Positions 1 to 8,398 of a stretch of 45,678 nt of DNA are shown in pieces. Where the stretch lies: assembly GCA_963662375.2 (NCBI GenBank), contig CAXXRP010000009.1, positions 1 to 45,678 on the forward strand. Direction: 5' to 3'. This stretch comes from UBA11612 sp963662375 (GTDB lineage Bacteria; Pseudomonadota; Alphaproteobacteria; Rhodospirillales; Rhodospirillaceae). Below the pieces are notes generated by a model. It did no database searches and was not told the origin of the DNA. It saw only the letters and a list, made by a program, of their open reading frames with translations. The translations under genes were made by a program, and so were the position numbers. Every line of letters begins with the position of its first letter. The stretch's first letter is position 1.

Positions 1-1
1 G

Positions 2-787
2 GCGCCGTGGTGCGGACCGTGCAAGCAGCTTGGGCCGCTTCTGGAGCGTCTAGTCAAGCAGTATACCGGCAAAGTCAAGTTGGTAAAGGTCAACGTGGAT
101 GAAAACCAGGACCTCGCGGCGCAATTCCGCGTCCAGTCCCTTCCGGCCGTATACGGCTTTAAAGACGGCAAGCCCGTTGACGGTTTTACGGGTAGCCTAC
201 CAGAGACGAAAATAAAACAATTCATCGAACGTTTAACCGGTGGCAGTAGCTCGCCCGTAGACGAAGCCATGGCGCACGCCGACGCGCTCATGAAGGAGCG
301 GAAAATTGAAGACGCTCTTGGTATTTACCAAGAGATTGTTAACCAGGACCGCGCCAATACCAAAGCCCTGGCCGGCGCGTTAAGATGTAATATTGCCCTT
401 GGCCAGGACGACGTGGCGCATGAATTGCTTGAACGCATACCCGACGAGATTAAAAACACAGCCGACATCGAAGGCGCGGTGGCTGCGCTGGAGATCAAGG
501 AAGCGACCGCGCTTTCCGCCGATGAAGGCGCCATTGGAGAATTGGAATCCAAAATTGCCGCAGACCCGAAAGATATGCAGGCACGTTTTGATCTCGCAAT
601 GGCGCGCTACGGCGGCGGCGACCGCGAGGTGGCGATAGACGAATTGGTGGAGATGGTCCGCCTTGATCGACAGTGGAATGAGGATGCTGCGCGCAAACAG
701 CTGGTGAAGTTTTTCGAGGCTCTCGGCCCCACGGACCCGCTGACGCTGTACGGACGACGGGGCTTGTCATCCGTGCTTTTTTCCTAG
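2..787 (+). CDS. CnoX/YbbN-like thioredoxin-TPR co-chaperone (5' end cut by window)
   Basis: The open frame runs from base 2 without a start codon, so the N-terminus lies outside the window; 261 residues are visible. It begins in a thioredoxin active site (WCGPC, visible residues 3-7), followed by the conserved thioredoxin cis-Pro region (LPAVYGF). A helical, TPR-like C-terminal half follows, with repeats such as EDALGIYQEIVNQD and MQARFDLAMARYGGGDREVA. This domain order is that of YbbN/CnoX, a protein that holds chlorine-damaged proteins and hands them to GroEL or DnaK. The WCGPC pair suggests retained redox activity, unlike E. coli CnoX, which has a changed motif. The LON-domain gene starts 35 bp downstream on the same strand, so co-transcription is likely. 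Family assignment is firm; the chaperone role is inferred. Confidence 0.88.
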   Translation, partial: APWCGPCKQLGPLLERLVKQYTGKVKLVKVNVDENQDLAAQFRVQSLPAVYGFKDGKPVDGFTGSLPETKIKQFIERLTGGSSSPVDEAMAHADALMKERKIEDALGIYQEIVNQDRANTKALAGALRCNIALGQDDVAHELLERIPDEIKNTADIEGAVAALEIKEATALSADEGAIGELESKIAADPKDMQARFDLAMARYGGGDREVAIDELVEMVRLDRQWNEDAARKQLVKFFEALGPTDPLTLYGRRGLSSVLFS

Positions 788-822
788 TCCCCTTCACAAT
801 GAATTCTACGGCAACCTGACAA

Positions 823-1512
823 ATGCGCAGTCCCATTCAAACCCGTTACGAGGACCTGCCGTCCGAGTTACCGATCTTTCCTTTGAACGGCGCGTTGCTG
901 CTTCCCTGGGGCCGCTTGCCCCTGAACATATTTGAGCCGCGCTACCTGAATATGACTCTCGATGCTCTCGGCGCAGGCCGTATCATTGGTATGGTTCAGC
1001 CAGATTACGACGAGGCCGCCACCGATGAAGATGATACCGATCAACAGAAAACCGATAGTTCAGTTTACAATGTTGGTTGTGCGGGCCGCATTGCGTCTTT
1101 TGATGAAACCGAAGACGGACGGCTTCATATTACACTGAAGGGATTGATCCGCTTTCGCGTGGTGGAGGAATTGGGAGGCCCCCGCGGATATCGCTGCGTC
1201 AGGCCATCCTACAGTGATTTTAAGTCGGATCTGGAAGCCCCGGGTAAATGCAATCTGGACCGGGACATACTTTTGAGCCGCCTCAAGCGATATATTGAGG
1301 CGCGAGCCATGCTAATCAACTTGGAGGTCATAAAAGGCCTGTCGGATGCAACGCTGGTTATGTCGTTGTGCATGATTTGCCCCTTTGATCCGCGCGAAAA
1401 ACAGGCCTTGCTGGAGTCAGCGACAATGACAGAGCGGACAGAAGCGCTACTGACTTTGTTGCAAATGGGGATATTCGATAGCGCCGGTGCTCCCGACGGC
1501 CCGCGGCAATAG
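823..1512 (+). CDS. LON substrate-binding (LAN) domain protein
   Basis: A 229-residue protein made essentially of the Lon N-terminal substrate-binding domain. It opens with the family hallmark LPIFPLNGALLLPWGRLPL, then IFEPRYLNM, and later a GCAGRI segment and ITLKGLIRFRV. There is no AAA+ ATPase or Ser-Lys protease domain, so this is a stand-alone LAN protein and not the Lon protease. The family is thought to bind unfolded or regulatory protein segments; its exact job in bacteria is not settled. It sits between the CnoX-like gene and the UPF0434 gene, an order seen in other alphaproteobacteria, which fits a protein quality-control setting. The ATG at 823 is the only sensible start before the conserved domain. 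Confidence 0.9.
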   Translation: MRSPIQTRYEDLPSELPIFPLNGALLLPWGRLPLNIFEPRYLNMTLDALGAGRIIGMVQPDYDEAATDEDDTDQQKTDSSVYNVGCAGRIASFDETEDGRLHITLKGLIRFRVVEELGGPRGYRCVRPSYSDFKSDLEAPGKCNLDRDILLSRLKRYIEARAMLINLEVIKGLSDATLVMSLCMICPFDPREKQALLESATMTERTEALLTLLQMGIFDSAGAPDGPRQ

Positions 1513-1532
1513 TAACAAAGGATATCAAGTTT

Positions 1533-1721
1533 ATGCCGACTAGACCGACCGATGTGGACCCCAAGCTTCTCGAAATTCTGGTCTGCCCGCTTACGAAAGG
1601 GCCGCTAGAATATGATCGAGCTGCTGGGGAACTCATCAGCCGAAAGGCCGGCCTCGCGTTTCCGATCCGCGACGGCATTCCAATTATGTTGCCCGATGAA
1701 GCGCGTCGTCTCGACGAATGA
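1533..1721 (+). CDS. Trm112-like UPF0434/YcaR family protein
   Basis: A 62-residue protein matching the small UPF0434 (YcaR, Trm112-like) family. It shows the signature LLEILVCPLTKGPLEYD near residues 12-28, the AGELISRKAGLAFPIRDGIP segment and the usual acidic, short C-terminus. Only one cysteine (about residue 18) is present, so the four-cysteine zinc site of eukaryotic Trm112 is absent, as is common in this bacterial family. Trm112 proteins activate methyltransferases by binding them; whether bacterial members do this is not established. The stop codon overlaps the start of the next gene in an ATGA junction, indicating translational coupling. Confidence 0.9.
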   Translation: MPTRPTDVDPKLLEILVCPLTKGPLEYDRAAGELISRKAGLAFPIRDGIPIMLPDEARRLDE

Positions 1722-2104
1722 CGGCGGCATCCATGCAAGACGCTGTCGGCGAACCCTGGCCGAATTTCCTCGATTACGACCCACTTACGAAATCACTGCG
1801 CGTCGAGTTTGATGGCGGCGGTGTATTTGATCTTCCGGCCGAGTATCTCAGGGTCGAAAGCCCGTCGGCCGAAGTACAGGGGCACAGTCCGAGCGAAAGG
1901 AAAATCGTGCCGGGGCGGCGGCACGTGGGGATCATAGACATAAAGCCGGTAGGTAACTATGCCGTGTGCTTAATTTTCGACGACCTTCACGACACCGGTA
2001 TTTACTCATGGCGCTATCTCCATGAACTGGGCCGGGAGCACACTGTCAGGTGGCAGCGATATCTCGCTGCCCTTGAGGTACGCGGCCTAAGCCGCGATCC
2101 ATAA
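1718..2104 (+). CDS. DUF971 family protein (gamma-butyrobetaine hydroxylase-like N-terminal domain)
   Basis: A 128-residue protein in the DUF971 / GBBH-like N-terminal family. Recognisable segments are LRVEFDGGGVFDLPAEYLRVESPSAEVQGH near residues 27-56 (paraphrased: a strand-rich DNA/metal-binding-like fold followed by a conserved LRVxSPSAEVxGH block), VGIIDIKPVGNYAV and the terminal GIYSWRYLHELG. The family often contributes a zinc-binding domain in eukaryotic carnitine enzymes and stands alone in bacteria, where links to Fe-S or Mrp/ApbC proteins have been suggested. The start overlaps the stop of the UPF0434 gene by four bases. It is the last gene of the + run and converges on the ubiquinone hydroxylase, leaving only 19 bp between them. 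Confidence 0.88.
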   Translation: MTAASMQDAVGEPWPNFLDYDPLTKSLRVEFDGGGVFDLPAEYLRVESPSAEVQGHSPSERKIVPGRRHVGIIDIKPVGNYAVCLIFDDLHDTGIYSWRYLHELGREHTVRWQRYLAALEVRGLSRDP

Positions 2105-2123
2105 TCGGAGCCGTCCGCGATCG

Positions 2124-3404
2124 TTACTTAAGCGTTTCGCCGCGCAGGAGCCGGGGCAAGTCGCCTACCGTACCCATGGCCTGGCGCATAAACACGCGCT
2201 TTAGAGGCGGAGCTCTATTGACCGCCGCAAGGCCGATGTCGCGGCCTAGCCGGATCGGACCGATGTCATTCGAGAACAGGCGGTTCAATACATCTGTTAC
2301 CGCGGCCATCAAGAGATTGTCGCTGCGCCGCCAGCGTTCGTAGCGGGCAATGCCTTCTGGGTGCGCCGCATCAAGCCCTAACTGTTTGCTGTCCACGACG
2401 ATTTCCGTCAGTGCTGCAACGTCGCGCAAGCCTAGGTTCAAGCCTTGTCCCGCGATGGGATGGATTCCGTGCGCCGCGTCGCCCACGAGAACCATCCGCC
2501 CCGCGCTGTATCGCGCCGCGAACTGCATTCCAAGTGGATGGCTGAACCACGGCCCGACTAGGGCGAGTTCGCCCAAAAATCCACCGACGCGATCAATGAT
2601 CTCCATAAGAAAAGCATCATTTGGAAGCGCCATGTATTGCGCGGCGGTATCTGCCCGCTCCGTCCATACCAACGATGACCGGTGCTTCTCACCGTCATCA
2701 CGTAACGGCAAAATGGCAAAAGGCCCGGCGGGTAGAAAATGTTCATGAGCGATGCCGTCGTGAGGTCGTTCATGTGCAATGGTGGCGACAATCGCCGTTT
2801 GGGAATATTTCCAACCGGTGACAGCGATACCCGCCCACTCCCGCAATTTCGAGCCGCGCCCCTCGGCTGAGACAATCAGGTTGGCTTTAACGTTGCGCCC
2901 GTCATCAAGCGACAGAGTTGCCGTATCGGCGTCAGTTGTCAGATTCCTCACACTGGTCGGCGTAAACACCGATAATGTACCCGGGTGCCGACGCATTTCC
3001 GCCGCGATGGCGGCGCGCAAATGGCGATTCTCCACCATGAACCCAAGAGGCTCTTCGCCAAGGTCCGCATGATCAAAGTGCAGGAACAAAAGTGAGTTCC
3101 CGTCGGATACCCGAATTTCCCGAATTGGTCCGGCTTGGCGTTCAAGATGAGGCCAAACGCCGATCGTTTGCAGCATTCGGCGCCCGCTCAACGCAATGGC
3201 GGATGCCCGGCCATCAAACTGGGGTGCCACCATTGTCGACGGCTCCACTCTGTCAATAACGACCGTTTTGATTCCGTTCTGGGCGAGCGCACACGCTAGG
3301 GTACCGCCGACCATGCCGGCGCCGACCACAGCAACATCAACGTGAATGGCCGCTTGTGAGTGTGTGCCGTGTAGCGGCGCGCGAGCTTTCTGTGAAGACA
3401 CCAT
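2124..3404 (-). CDS. FAD-dependent UbiH/UbiF/COQ6-type ubiquinone biosynthesis hydroxylase
   Basis: A 426-residue class A flavoprotein monooxygenase that would hydroxylate the aromatic ring of a ubiquinone precursor, using NAD(P)H and O2. The N-terminus carries the Rossmann FAD motif VVGAGMVGGTLACALAQNG (about residues 26-44). The second FAD motif, VLVGDAAHGIHPIAGQGLN, lies near residue 305 and is characteristic of the UbiH/COQ6 branch. Length is near the family norm of about 400. The sequence alone does not say which ring position (C1, C5 or C6) is hydroxylated, since alphaproteobacteria often use one broad enzyme (UbiL or UbiM). A small GTCTCC/GGAGAC hairpin at 3432-3449 lies about 30 bp upstream of the start. 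Confidence 0.92.
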   Translation of the reverse strand: MVSSQKARAPLHGTHSQAAIHVDVAVVGAGMVGGTLACALAQNGIKTVVIDRVEPSTMVAPQFDGRASAIALSGRRMLQTIGVWPHLERQAGPIREIRVSDGNSLLFLHFDHADLGEEPLGFMVENRHLRAAIAAEMRRHPGTLSVFTPTSVRNLTTDADTATLSLDDGRNVKANLIVSAEGRGSKLREWAGIAVTGWKYSQTAIVATIAHERPHDGIAHEHFLPAGPFAILPLRDDGEKHRSSLVWTERADTAAQYMALPNDAFLMEIIDRVGGFLGELALVGPWFSHPLGMQFAARYSAGRMVLVGDAAHGIHPIAGQGLNLGLRDVAALTEIVVDSKQLGLDAAHPEGIARYERWRRSDNLLMAAVTDVLNRLFSNDIGPIRLGRDIGLAAVNRAPPLKRVFMRQAMGTVGDLPRLLRGETLK

Positions 3405-3577
3405 GATCGCTAATCATAGAGGCGTATCTTCGTCTCCAACAGTGGAGACCTAGCGCATTACAACCCTCGTGGTTTCCATTGCATTCGTCCCTATCGTCTT
3501 GCGCCGGCGAAATGAACCGCCTATGGTCCGCCGCCGATTCTGAACGGGACGGCCTCCGACAGCGACCCTTGCCTGGC

Positions 3578-3652
<75 letters not shown>

Positions 3653-3778
3653 TTGTAAATAAATGACTTAGGACAATATTCAAGCGTTGAGGTGCGAGCC
3701 ACAATCGCTGTTAGCAACCACCGGGCAACCACCGGAGGTAGAAAGCCTAATGGCTATTTCGAGGGATGAGCGGTTATC

Positions 3779-3802
3779 AAAAGCTGCACATGTGCAGCTT
3801 TT
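3779..3802. terminator. 24-bp perfect palindrome, probable bidirectional intrinsic terminator
   Basis: The two 12-base halves are exactly complementary. As RNA it would form a six-pair GCTGCA/TGCAGC stem with a CATG loop, preceded by AAAA and followed by TTTT on either strand. That is the form of a compact bidirectional terminator. It lies between tRNA-Thr (+) and the amidase (-), which converge here. A protein-binding operator is the alternative. Confidence 0.6.
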
Positions 3803-3832
3803 ACCCTTTCACTGGATGCCCGGCTGTCAAAT

Positions 3833-3850
3833 ACGACACATGTGTCGCTT
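3833..3850. repeat. Second palindrome with the same ACATGT core
   Basis: CGACACATGTGTCG at 3834-3847 is a perfect 14-bp palindrome. It has the same CACATGTG centre as the palindrome at 3779-3802, and its midpoint (3840/3841) is exactly 50 bp from that one (3790/3791). Flanking A-rich and T-rich bases make it terminator-like too, though with a poorer U-tract. It could terminate the amidase transcript while the first hairpin terminates the tRNA, or the pair could be two operator half-sites on one DNA face. Confidence 0.45.
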
Positions 3851-3957
3851 TCAGAGTTTGTGCGGTGGTGGCGGGAAACGGTGGTTGCACCCCACACAAA
3901 CAGAAATCTCACGGCTTCCTCAAGCCTTGCTTTATTTTGTTCCAGGCCGGTGAATCC

Positions 3958-5568
3958 TCAACCGCCTGTAGTAGCGGCCTGCTTATAGACACGTGGCGGT
4001 ACGCGCGACTGAGACGCTTGCTCGAAAGCGTATCCGAACGATAGCAGCATCTGGTCCGACCACGCCGGGCCAATGAACGAAATACCCACGGGCATCCCGT
4101 TCTCCACGAGGCCCATCGGCACGGATAGCACCGGATAACCTGCGATCGCGGCGTAGGTGGTGGCGTGCGGCGGCTTGGAGCCCTTTGTCTCGCGCTTGGT
4201 GATGAAGTGCTCGTAGATTGTTCCGTCCGGAACAAGTTCCGCGCCCGGCCCTTTGGATAAAGCGAGCAAGGCACTCACATCGTAGTCCGCGAGAAATTTA
4301 TCGATACCTTCGGTGGTAGCCTTGCGCAAACCCACCGTCCGCGCCTCGATATACTCAGGCGCATCGTAGCCGGTGGTTGCCTGTGCGGCGCGGATGATAT
4401 CCTGGTCGTGCATGTTCTCGCGCGGATCGGATTCGTTGAAGGCCATCAGATCTGAGAGTGAGCGTGTCGTCACCTCCGGCGGCGTTTGGGCTAGGTAGTC
4501 GTTTAGGTCCTGTTTGAATTCGTAATACAGTACCGTGAGCTGTTCCTGACTCAGGTCTTCCAGCAGCTCGGGCGGAATCTCCACCAGCTCCGCGCCTTGG
4601 GCGCGCAAGACTTCGAGCGCGGCATTGTACACCGGCTCGATGGTTTCATTGTAATCCAGCGTTCCGCGCAAGACGCCGAGGCGCACACCGTTCAGTGAGT
4701 TTGCATCAAGGTTTGCCGCAAAGTCAGTCTTGTGAGCATCCGCCTCCACCGACTGTGGGTCGGCCGGATCGCTTCCGGCCATGGCCGTCATCATCATCGC
4801 CGCGCCCATCACCGTTCGTGTCATCGGCCCGGCTGTGTCCTGACTGTGGCTGATGGGCACGATACCCCGGCGTGAGATGAATGCGATGGTCGGCCTCAAA
4901 CCCACAAGGCCATTGACCGACGCCGGTTTTGTGATCGAACCGTCGGTATCCGAGCCCACCGTGCCGGCGGCGAAACTCACGGCCCCAGCCGCGCCCGAAC
5001 CGGAACTCGACCCGTATGTTTCGCGGGAAAGGTCATATGGATTGTAGGTGCCCCCACCCACGGTGCTGCTGTTGAACACGGCGGCCGTGCGAAAGGCAGC
5101 GAACTGCATTAAATTAGCCTTGCCGAGAATGACTGCGCCCGCACTGCGCAATCGCTTTGCGACTTCGGAGTCTTGAGCAGGAAAATTTTCAATAAGGGCA
5201 TAAGAGCCAGCGGTGGTCGGCATGCCGACGGCATCAATGTTGTCCTTAAGGAGAATGGGCACACCGTCCAACGGACCCAGCGGGTGTCCAGCCGCCCGGC
5301 GCTCGTCCGACGCAGCGGCCTGCTCCAAAGCGTCGGGCGCGACGAGGATGACGCTGTTCAGGGCACCATCGTAAGTCTCGATGCGTTCGATGTAGGCCTT
5401 GGTGACTTCAACTGATGTCGTATGCCCAGCAGTCAGGTCAGCAGAAACCTGACTAAGCGGGACTTCCTCGACCGCGTAAGGTGCTAGCGGCGGTACCTCT
5501 TCCGAGCAGGCGCCGAGCGCGAGGGAGATGGCGAACACAAGGTAAGTCGAAGCGCGGTACCGCATCAT
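3958..5568 (-). CDS. Amidase-signature family hydrolase, predicted lipoprotein
   Basis: A 536-residue amidase-signature enzyme that would hydrolyse an amide bond with a Ser-cisSer-Lys triad. The general-base lysine is in VPILLKDNID (K108). The serine cluster GSSSGSG is at 186-192, and the nucleophile lies in GSDTDGSI (S211). The chosen start (5568) is preceded by GAAGGA and gives MMRYRASTYLVFAISLALGAC, a lipoprotein signal with lipobox LGAC (Cys21). Longer in-frame extensions upstream have no ribosome site and would bury the signal. A lipid-anchored, envelope-located amidase is unusual, since GatA-type and catabolic amidases are cytoplasmic. This points to an exported substrate, for example peptide or acyl amides. 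The substrate cannot be told from sequence. A 185-bp gap separates it from the upstream TPR-methyltransferase gene. Confidence 0.88.
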   Translation of the reverse strand: MMRYRASTYLVFAISLALGACSEEVPPLAPYAVEEVPLSQVSADLTAGHTTSVEVTKAYIERIETYDGALNSVILVAPDALEQAAASDERRAAGHPLGPLDGVPILLKDNIDAVGMPTTAGSYALIENFPAQDSEVAKRLRSAGAVILGKANLMQFAAFRTAAVFNSSTVGGGTYNPYDLSRETYGSSSGSGAAGAVSFAAGTVGSDTDGSITKPASVNGLVGLRPTIAFISRRGIVPISHSQDTAGPMTRTVMGAAMMMTAMAGSDPADPQSVEADAHKTDFAANLDANSLNGVRLGVLRGTLDYNETIEPVYNAALEVLRAQGAELVEIPPELLEDLSQEQLTVLYYEFKQDLNDYLAQTPPEVTTRSLSDLMAFNESDPRENMHDQDIIRAAQATTGYDAPEYIEARTVGLRKATTEGIDKFLADYDVSALLALSKGPGAELVPDGTIYEHFITKRETKGSKPPHATTYAAIAGYPVLSVPMGLVENGMPVGISFIGPAWSDQMLLSFGYAFEQASQSRVPPRVYKQAATTGG

Positions 5569-5753
5569 CACATTCCTTCGGTTCGGTTGATCTAAACATC
5601 CTAAGACTATCCCCGAATCGCGACCTCTGAAAGCGCGTTCCCGGGTAACGCCCTCGCCGTAGAAAAGGCTGGGACCGCGGAAAGGCCTCAGGTTCGGCAC
5701 TGCCGGGCCTATACCTTTTCTGGGAATCGCTCCTGGATTCAAAAATTTTGTGT

Positions 5754-7370
5754 CTAGTCGCGCATCGACACAACGACGATCCGCCCTGGCGCCTCCTCAC
5801 CTTTATCGTAGCGCAAGGTTGCCGGCTTCGTAGCTACAGCTTTCATGTTCGTGCTACTTGTGAGTTTCTCCAGATAGTCGGCGCTGTGGGCAAATCGGCC
5901 CGACGGCCCCAGCTTATACGTTCCGTCCACTGTAAGTTCATGGGTGTAGATAAATAGACCATCCAACGCCATTCGGGCCGCGACACGCGGTAGAAACTCT
6001 TTTAGATCGCCCATATAGGGAAGCAGGTCGACCGCAGTTATAAGATCGAAGATTCCGTCAAACTCGCCAAGGGCGTCCGTTACATCTCCGTGGATAAGTT
6101 GATGGTAGAGACCTGTGCGACCCGCACGGTTCAACATTTCTTGCGTGATATCGACACCTATCTTTTCTCCTATCTCGAACGCATCATCTAGGGCGATAGC
6201 AACCAATCCCGTACCGCAACCCAGGTCCAACCAACGCGAAAAATTCTTCGCCTCGCTGCGCGCATTCGAAATCTCAGATGCGATGTACTGTGGCATCCGA
6301 TACCTCAAACCCTCCACCATGCGCTGGTCATATCGATTTGCGAGGCGCGAGAACAGATTTTCAACGTAGCCCGAGGTGGGACGGGCGACGGGCTCGCCGT
6401 GCATAGCAGCCAAGAGGTGGCGGGCTTCGCCGTGCTGTGGGTCTAAGGTGAGAACGCGATGTAAGGCACGTTCAGCTGCTTCCATATCCTCCGACAGGCA
6501 CGCCACCGTGTACATCGCGATAAGCCCAGGAACGCTCGCACCTTCCCGTCCCAGCGGCGCCAGAGTTTCACGGGCCTCTGCGATACGCCCGCTGTCGAGC
6601 AGCAGAATCCCAATCGTTTCACTGGCGCCCGGCAGGTTGGGCTCAAGATCGATAGCCTCTTGGCACAGGGCTAGACCTTCTTCTTCGCTCCCATGGTAGT
6701 GAAGGGCACAGCCTAGGCTTAAATGTACTGCCGCATTCTTAGGATTGTGAGTGATGGCGCGCCGCAAAACGCTAATCGCCTCCCCAAAATTGCCGACCAA
6801 TGAGAGAAGATTTCCGAGTTTTAGAGTTGCGTCGGCGTGGTCGGGCGTCAATGTGACGAGCCGCCGGTAGCATACTATTGCTTCCTCTATACGTCCCTGT
6901 TGGGCCAATGCATCTCCTCGGCCCATCGCGGCGGAGGGGTCCAAGGGCGCTATCGTCAACGCTCGGGTAAAAGCGGCCTCGGCCTCTTGCCAATTTCCGG
7001 CGGCTCTGTAGGCCGCTCCGAGCCGCACCCAGTAACGTGATTTGCCAGGAGCGAATTCGGTAATTTTCCGCAGATACTGTGCTGCGCCGGCGTAGTTGCC
7101 CGTTCTGTCACAAGCGTTCGCGGCACGCATTAGGAGCATCGTACTCTCCGGCCAACGATCCAACGCGCCTTCTAGCACCGCGATTGCAGTGGCATCCTCG
7201 CCGCACGCCTGCAAGCCGTCAGCGGATGCCGTCACCAATTCCTTGTTGTCGCTTTGAGTGCCGATCTCGTTATAGAAACGCGCTGCGGCTTTAAAATCGT
7301 CGGACTTCCGGGCGGCATCGGCTTGCGCAAGAATGGCAGTCGCACTTTCAAGTGACAGGAGGTCATTCAT
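5754..7370 (-). CDS. TPR-repeat protein fused to a SAM-dependent methyltransferase domain
   Basis: A 538-residue two-part protein. Residues about 10-330 are a run of tetratricopeptide repeats with the usual spaced W/L-G-Y-A-P residues, for example YWVRLGAAYRAAGNWQEAEA and DPSAAMGRGDALAQQGRIEE. The C-terminal third is a class I methyltransferase: motif I is LDLGCGTGLVAIAL near residue 380, followed by IGVDITQEML and an acidic post-I strand, then IFDLITAVDLLPYMGD. The fold binds S-adenosylmethionine; the target is unknown, and the TPR part probably recruits a protein partner. Proteins of this build occur widely in alphaproteobacteria without an assigned function. There is no signal peptide, so it is cytoplasmic. 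No clear ribosome site precedes the ATG. Confidence 0.85.
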   Translation of the reverse strand: MNDLLSLESATAILAQADAARKSDDFKAAARFYNEIGTQSDNKELVTASADGLQACGEDATAIAVLEGALDRWPESTMLLMRAANACDRTGNYAGAAQYLRKITEFAPGKSRYWVRLGAAYRAAGNWQEAEAAFTRALTIAPLDPSAAMGRGDALAQQGRIEEAIVCYRRLVTLTPDHADATLKLGNLLSLVGNFGEAISVLRRAITHNPKNAAVHLSLGCALHYHGSEEEGLALCQEAIDLEPNLPGASETIGILLLDSGRIAEARETLAPLGREGASVPGLIAMYTVACLSEDMEAAERALHRVLTLDPQHGEARHLLAAMHGEPVARPTSGYVENLFSRLANRYDQRMVEGLRYRMPQYIASEISNARSEAKNFSRWLDLGCGTGLVAIALDDAFEIGEKIGVDITQEMLNRAGRTGLYHQLIHGDVTDALGEFDGIFDLITAVDLLPYMGDLKEFLPRVAARMALDGLFIYTHELTVDGTYKLGPSGRFAHSADYLEKLTSSTNMKAVATKPATLRYDKGEEAPGRIVVVSMRD

Positions 7371-7490
7371 AAGGAAATCACTGAGACGTGATCGGGGTTA
7401 GTCTATTACCGCGCTAGCATTATCCAGCGTAAAGAAACACCCGGACTCATGAAGATTCTGGGCTGGAAACTATTGTCAACTCACTTCGGG

Positions 7491-8240
7491 TTAGTTGCGG
7501 CGGACACCCAGAAACTGAAGCAAGAACATGAACAAGTTGATGAAATCTAGGTACAGGCGAACCGTCCCCATGATTGCGGACGCATCTTCGCTGCCGCTGC
7601 CTTTCACCTGAAAGTAGGTGTTTTTAATAGACTGGGTGTCATAGGCAGTCATGCCTGCGAACAGCAGCACGCCTACGGCGGAATAAACAAAATGAAGTGC
7701 TGCGCTTTGGACAAATATTTGAACGACGCCAGCGATAAGAAGGCCAACAATTCCCATCATAAGAAATGTGCCAAACACCGAGAGATCACGCTTTGTGAGG
7801 TAGCCGTAGAGACTCAAGCCTCCGAAAGATATCGCGGTAATAAAGAAAACACGGGTAACACTCACGCCCGTATACGCCAAAAGGGCAACGGATAAGCCAA
7901 CACCCATGAGGGCGACGAACAGCCAATAAAGGGCCTGCAGGGTTCCAGCATTCATGCGCTTAGCGCCGAAGCTCATGGCGAGGATCAGCCCGATGGGCGC
8001 GAAAACCGCTACCATGCCAAGCCCGGTATATCCGACAATGGCGCCACCGGTCGATTGGAAGAACAAATCCCGCGCGCTGGTGTTAGCAACCAACATTGCG
8101 ACGATGCCGGACAACAACAGGCCCGACCCCATGTAGTTGTACACGCGCAACATATACTGCCTCAGGCCTGCATCGACCTGCGCAGTTTCCACGCCGCTTA
8201 CGGCAGCGGGGGACGCTCTACGATTGGCTTCAGTAACCAT
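7491..8240 (-). CDS. Bax inhibitor-1 / YccA family membrane protein
   Basis: A 249-residue integral membrane protein with about seven hydrophobic segments. It contains the family marks MSFGAKRMNAGTLQALYW, TAYDTQSIKNTYFQ (the conserved Y-D-T-Q) and the C-terminal LYLDFINLFMFLLQFLG. BI-1 proteins act as pH-sensitive calcium leak channels in B. subtilis YetJ, and YccA modulates FtsH in E. coli. Which role applies here is unknown. It stands as a single gene with spacer on both sides (120 bp downstream, 158 bp upstream). Confidence 0.93.
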   Translation of the reverse strand: MVTEANRRASPAAVSGVETAQVDAGLRQYMLRVYNYMGSGLLLSGIVAMLVANTSARDLFFQSTGGAIVGYTGLGMVAVFAPIGLILAMSFGAKRMNAGTLQALYWLFVALMGVGLSVALLAYTGVSVTRVFFITAISFGGLSLYGYLTKRDLSVFGTFLMMGIVGLLIAGVVQIFVQSAALHFVYSAVGVLLFAGMTAYDTQSIKNTYFQVKGSGSEDASAIMGTVRLYLDFINLFMFLLQFLGVRRN

Positions 8241-8398
8241 GATGTTCCTCGTGTGTTAACCATCTGTCAGCACATTGCGAACTGATGCTTTATATTGGGA
8301 CTACACTCCCCTCTCGCAACAAGAATCAGCCCGATGTAGCGGGAATTTAACCAAAAGGCACCCAATATTATGATTGTACATCAATATATTAGATAACG

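Larger units (their letters stand above)
3653..3957. other. Gene-free stretch between tRNA-Thr and the amidase
   Basis: About 305 bp with no convincing gene. It contains a tandem CAACCACCGG pair (3715-3724 and 3726-3735), an inverted copy CGGTGGTTG at 3879-3887, the two CATG-centred palindromes, and a GTTTGTG/CACAAAC inverted pair (3856-3862 and 3895-3901). Short open frames here translate the palindromes and look non-coding. Confidence 0.6.

Noticed and set aside
3432..3449. GTCTCC/GGAGAC hairpin upstream of the ubiquinone hydroxylase as a riboswitch
   Set aside because: A lone six-pair stem with a six-base loop is too small and has no known aptamer features.
3766..4044. A 92-codon + frame across the tRNA-amidase spacer
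   Set aside because: It translates the two palindromes (LHMCSF and YDTCVAF echoes) and overlaps the amidase end. No ribosome site and no protein-like domain.
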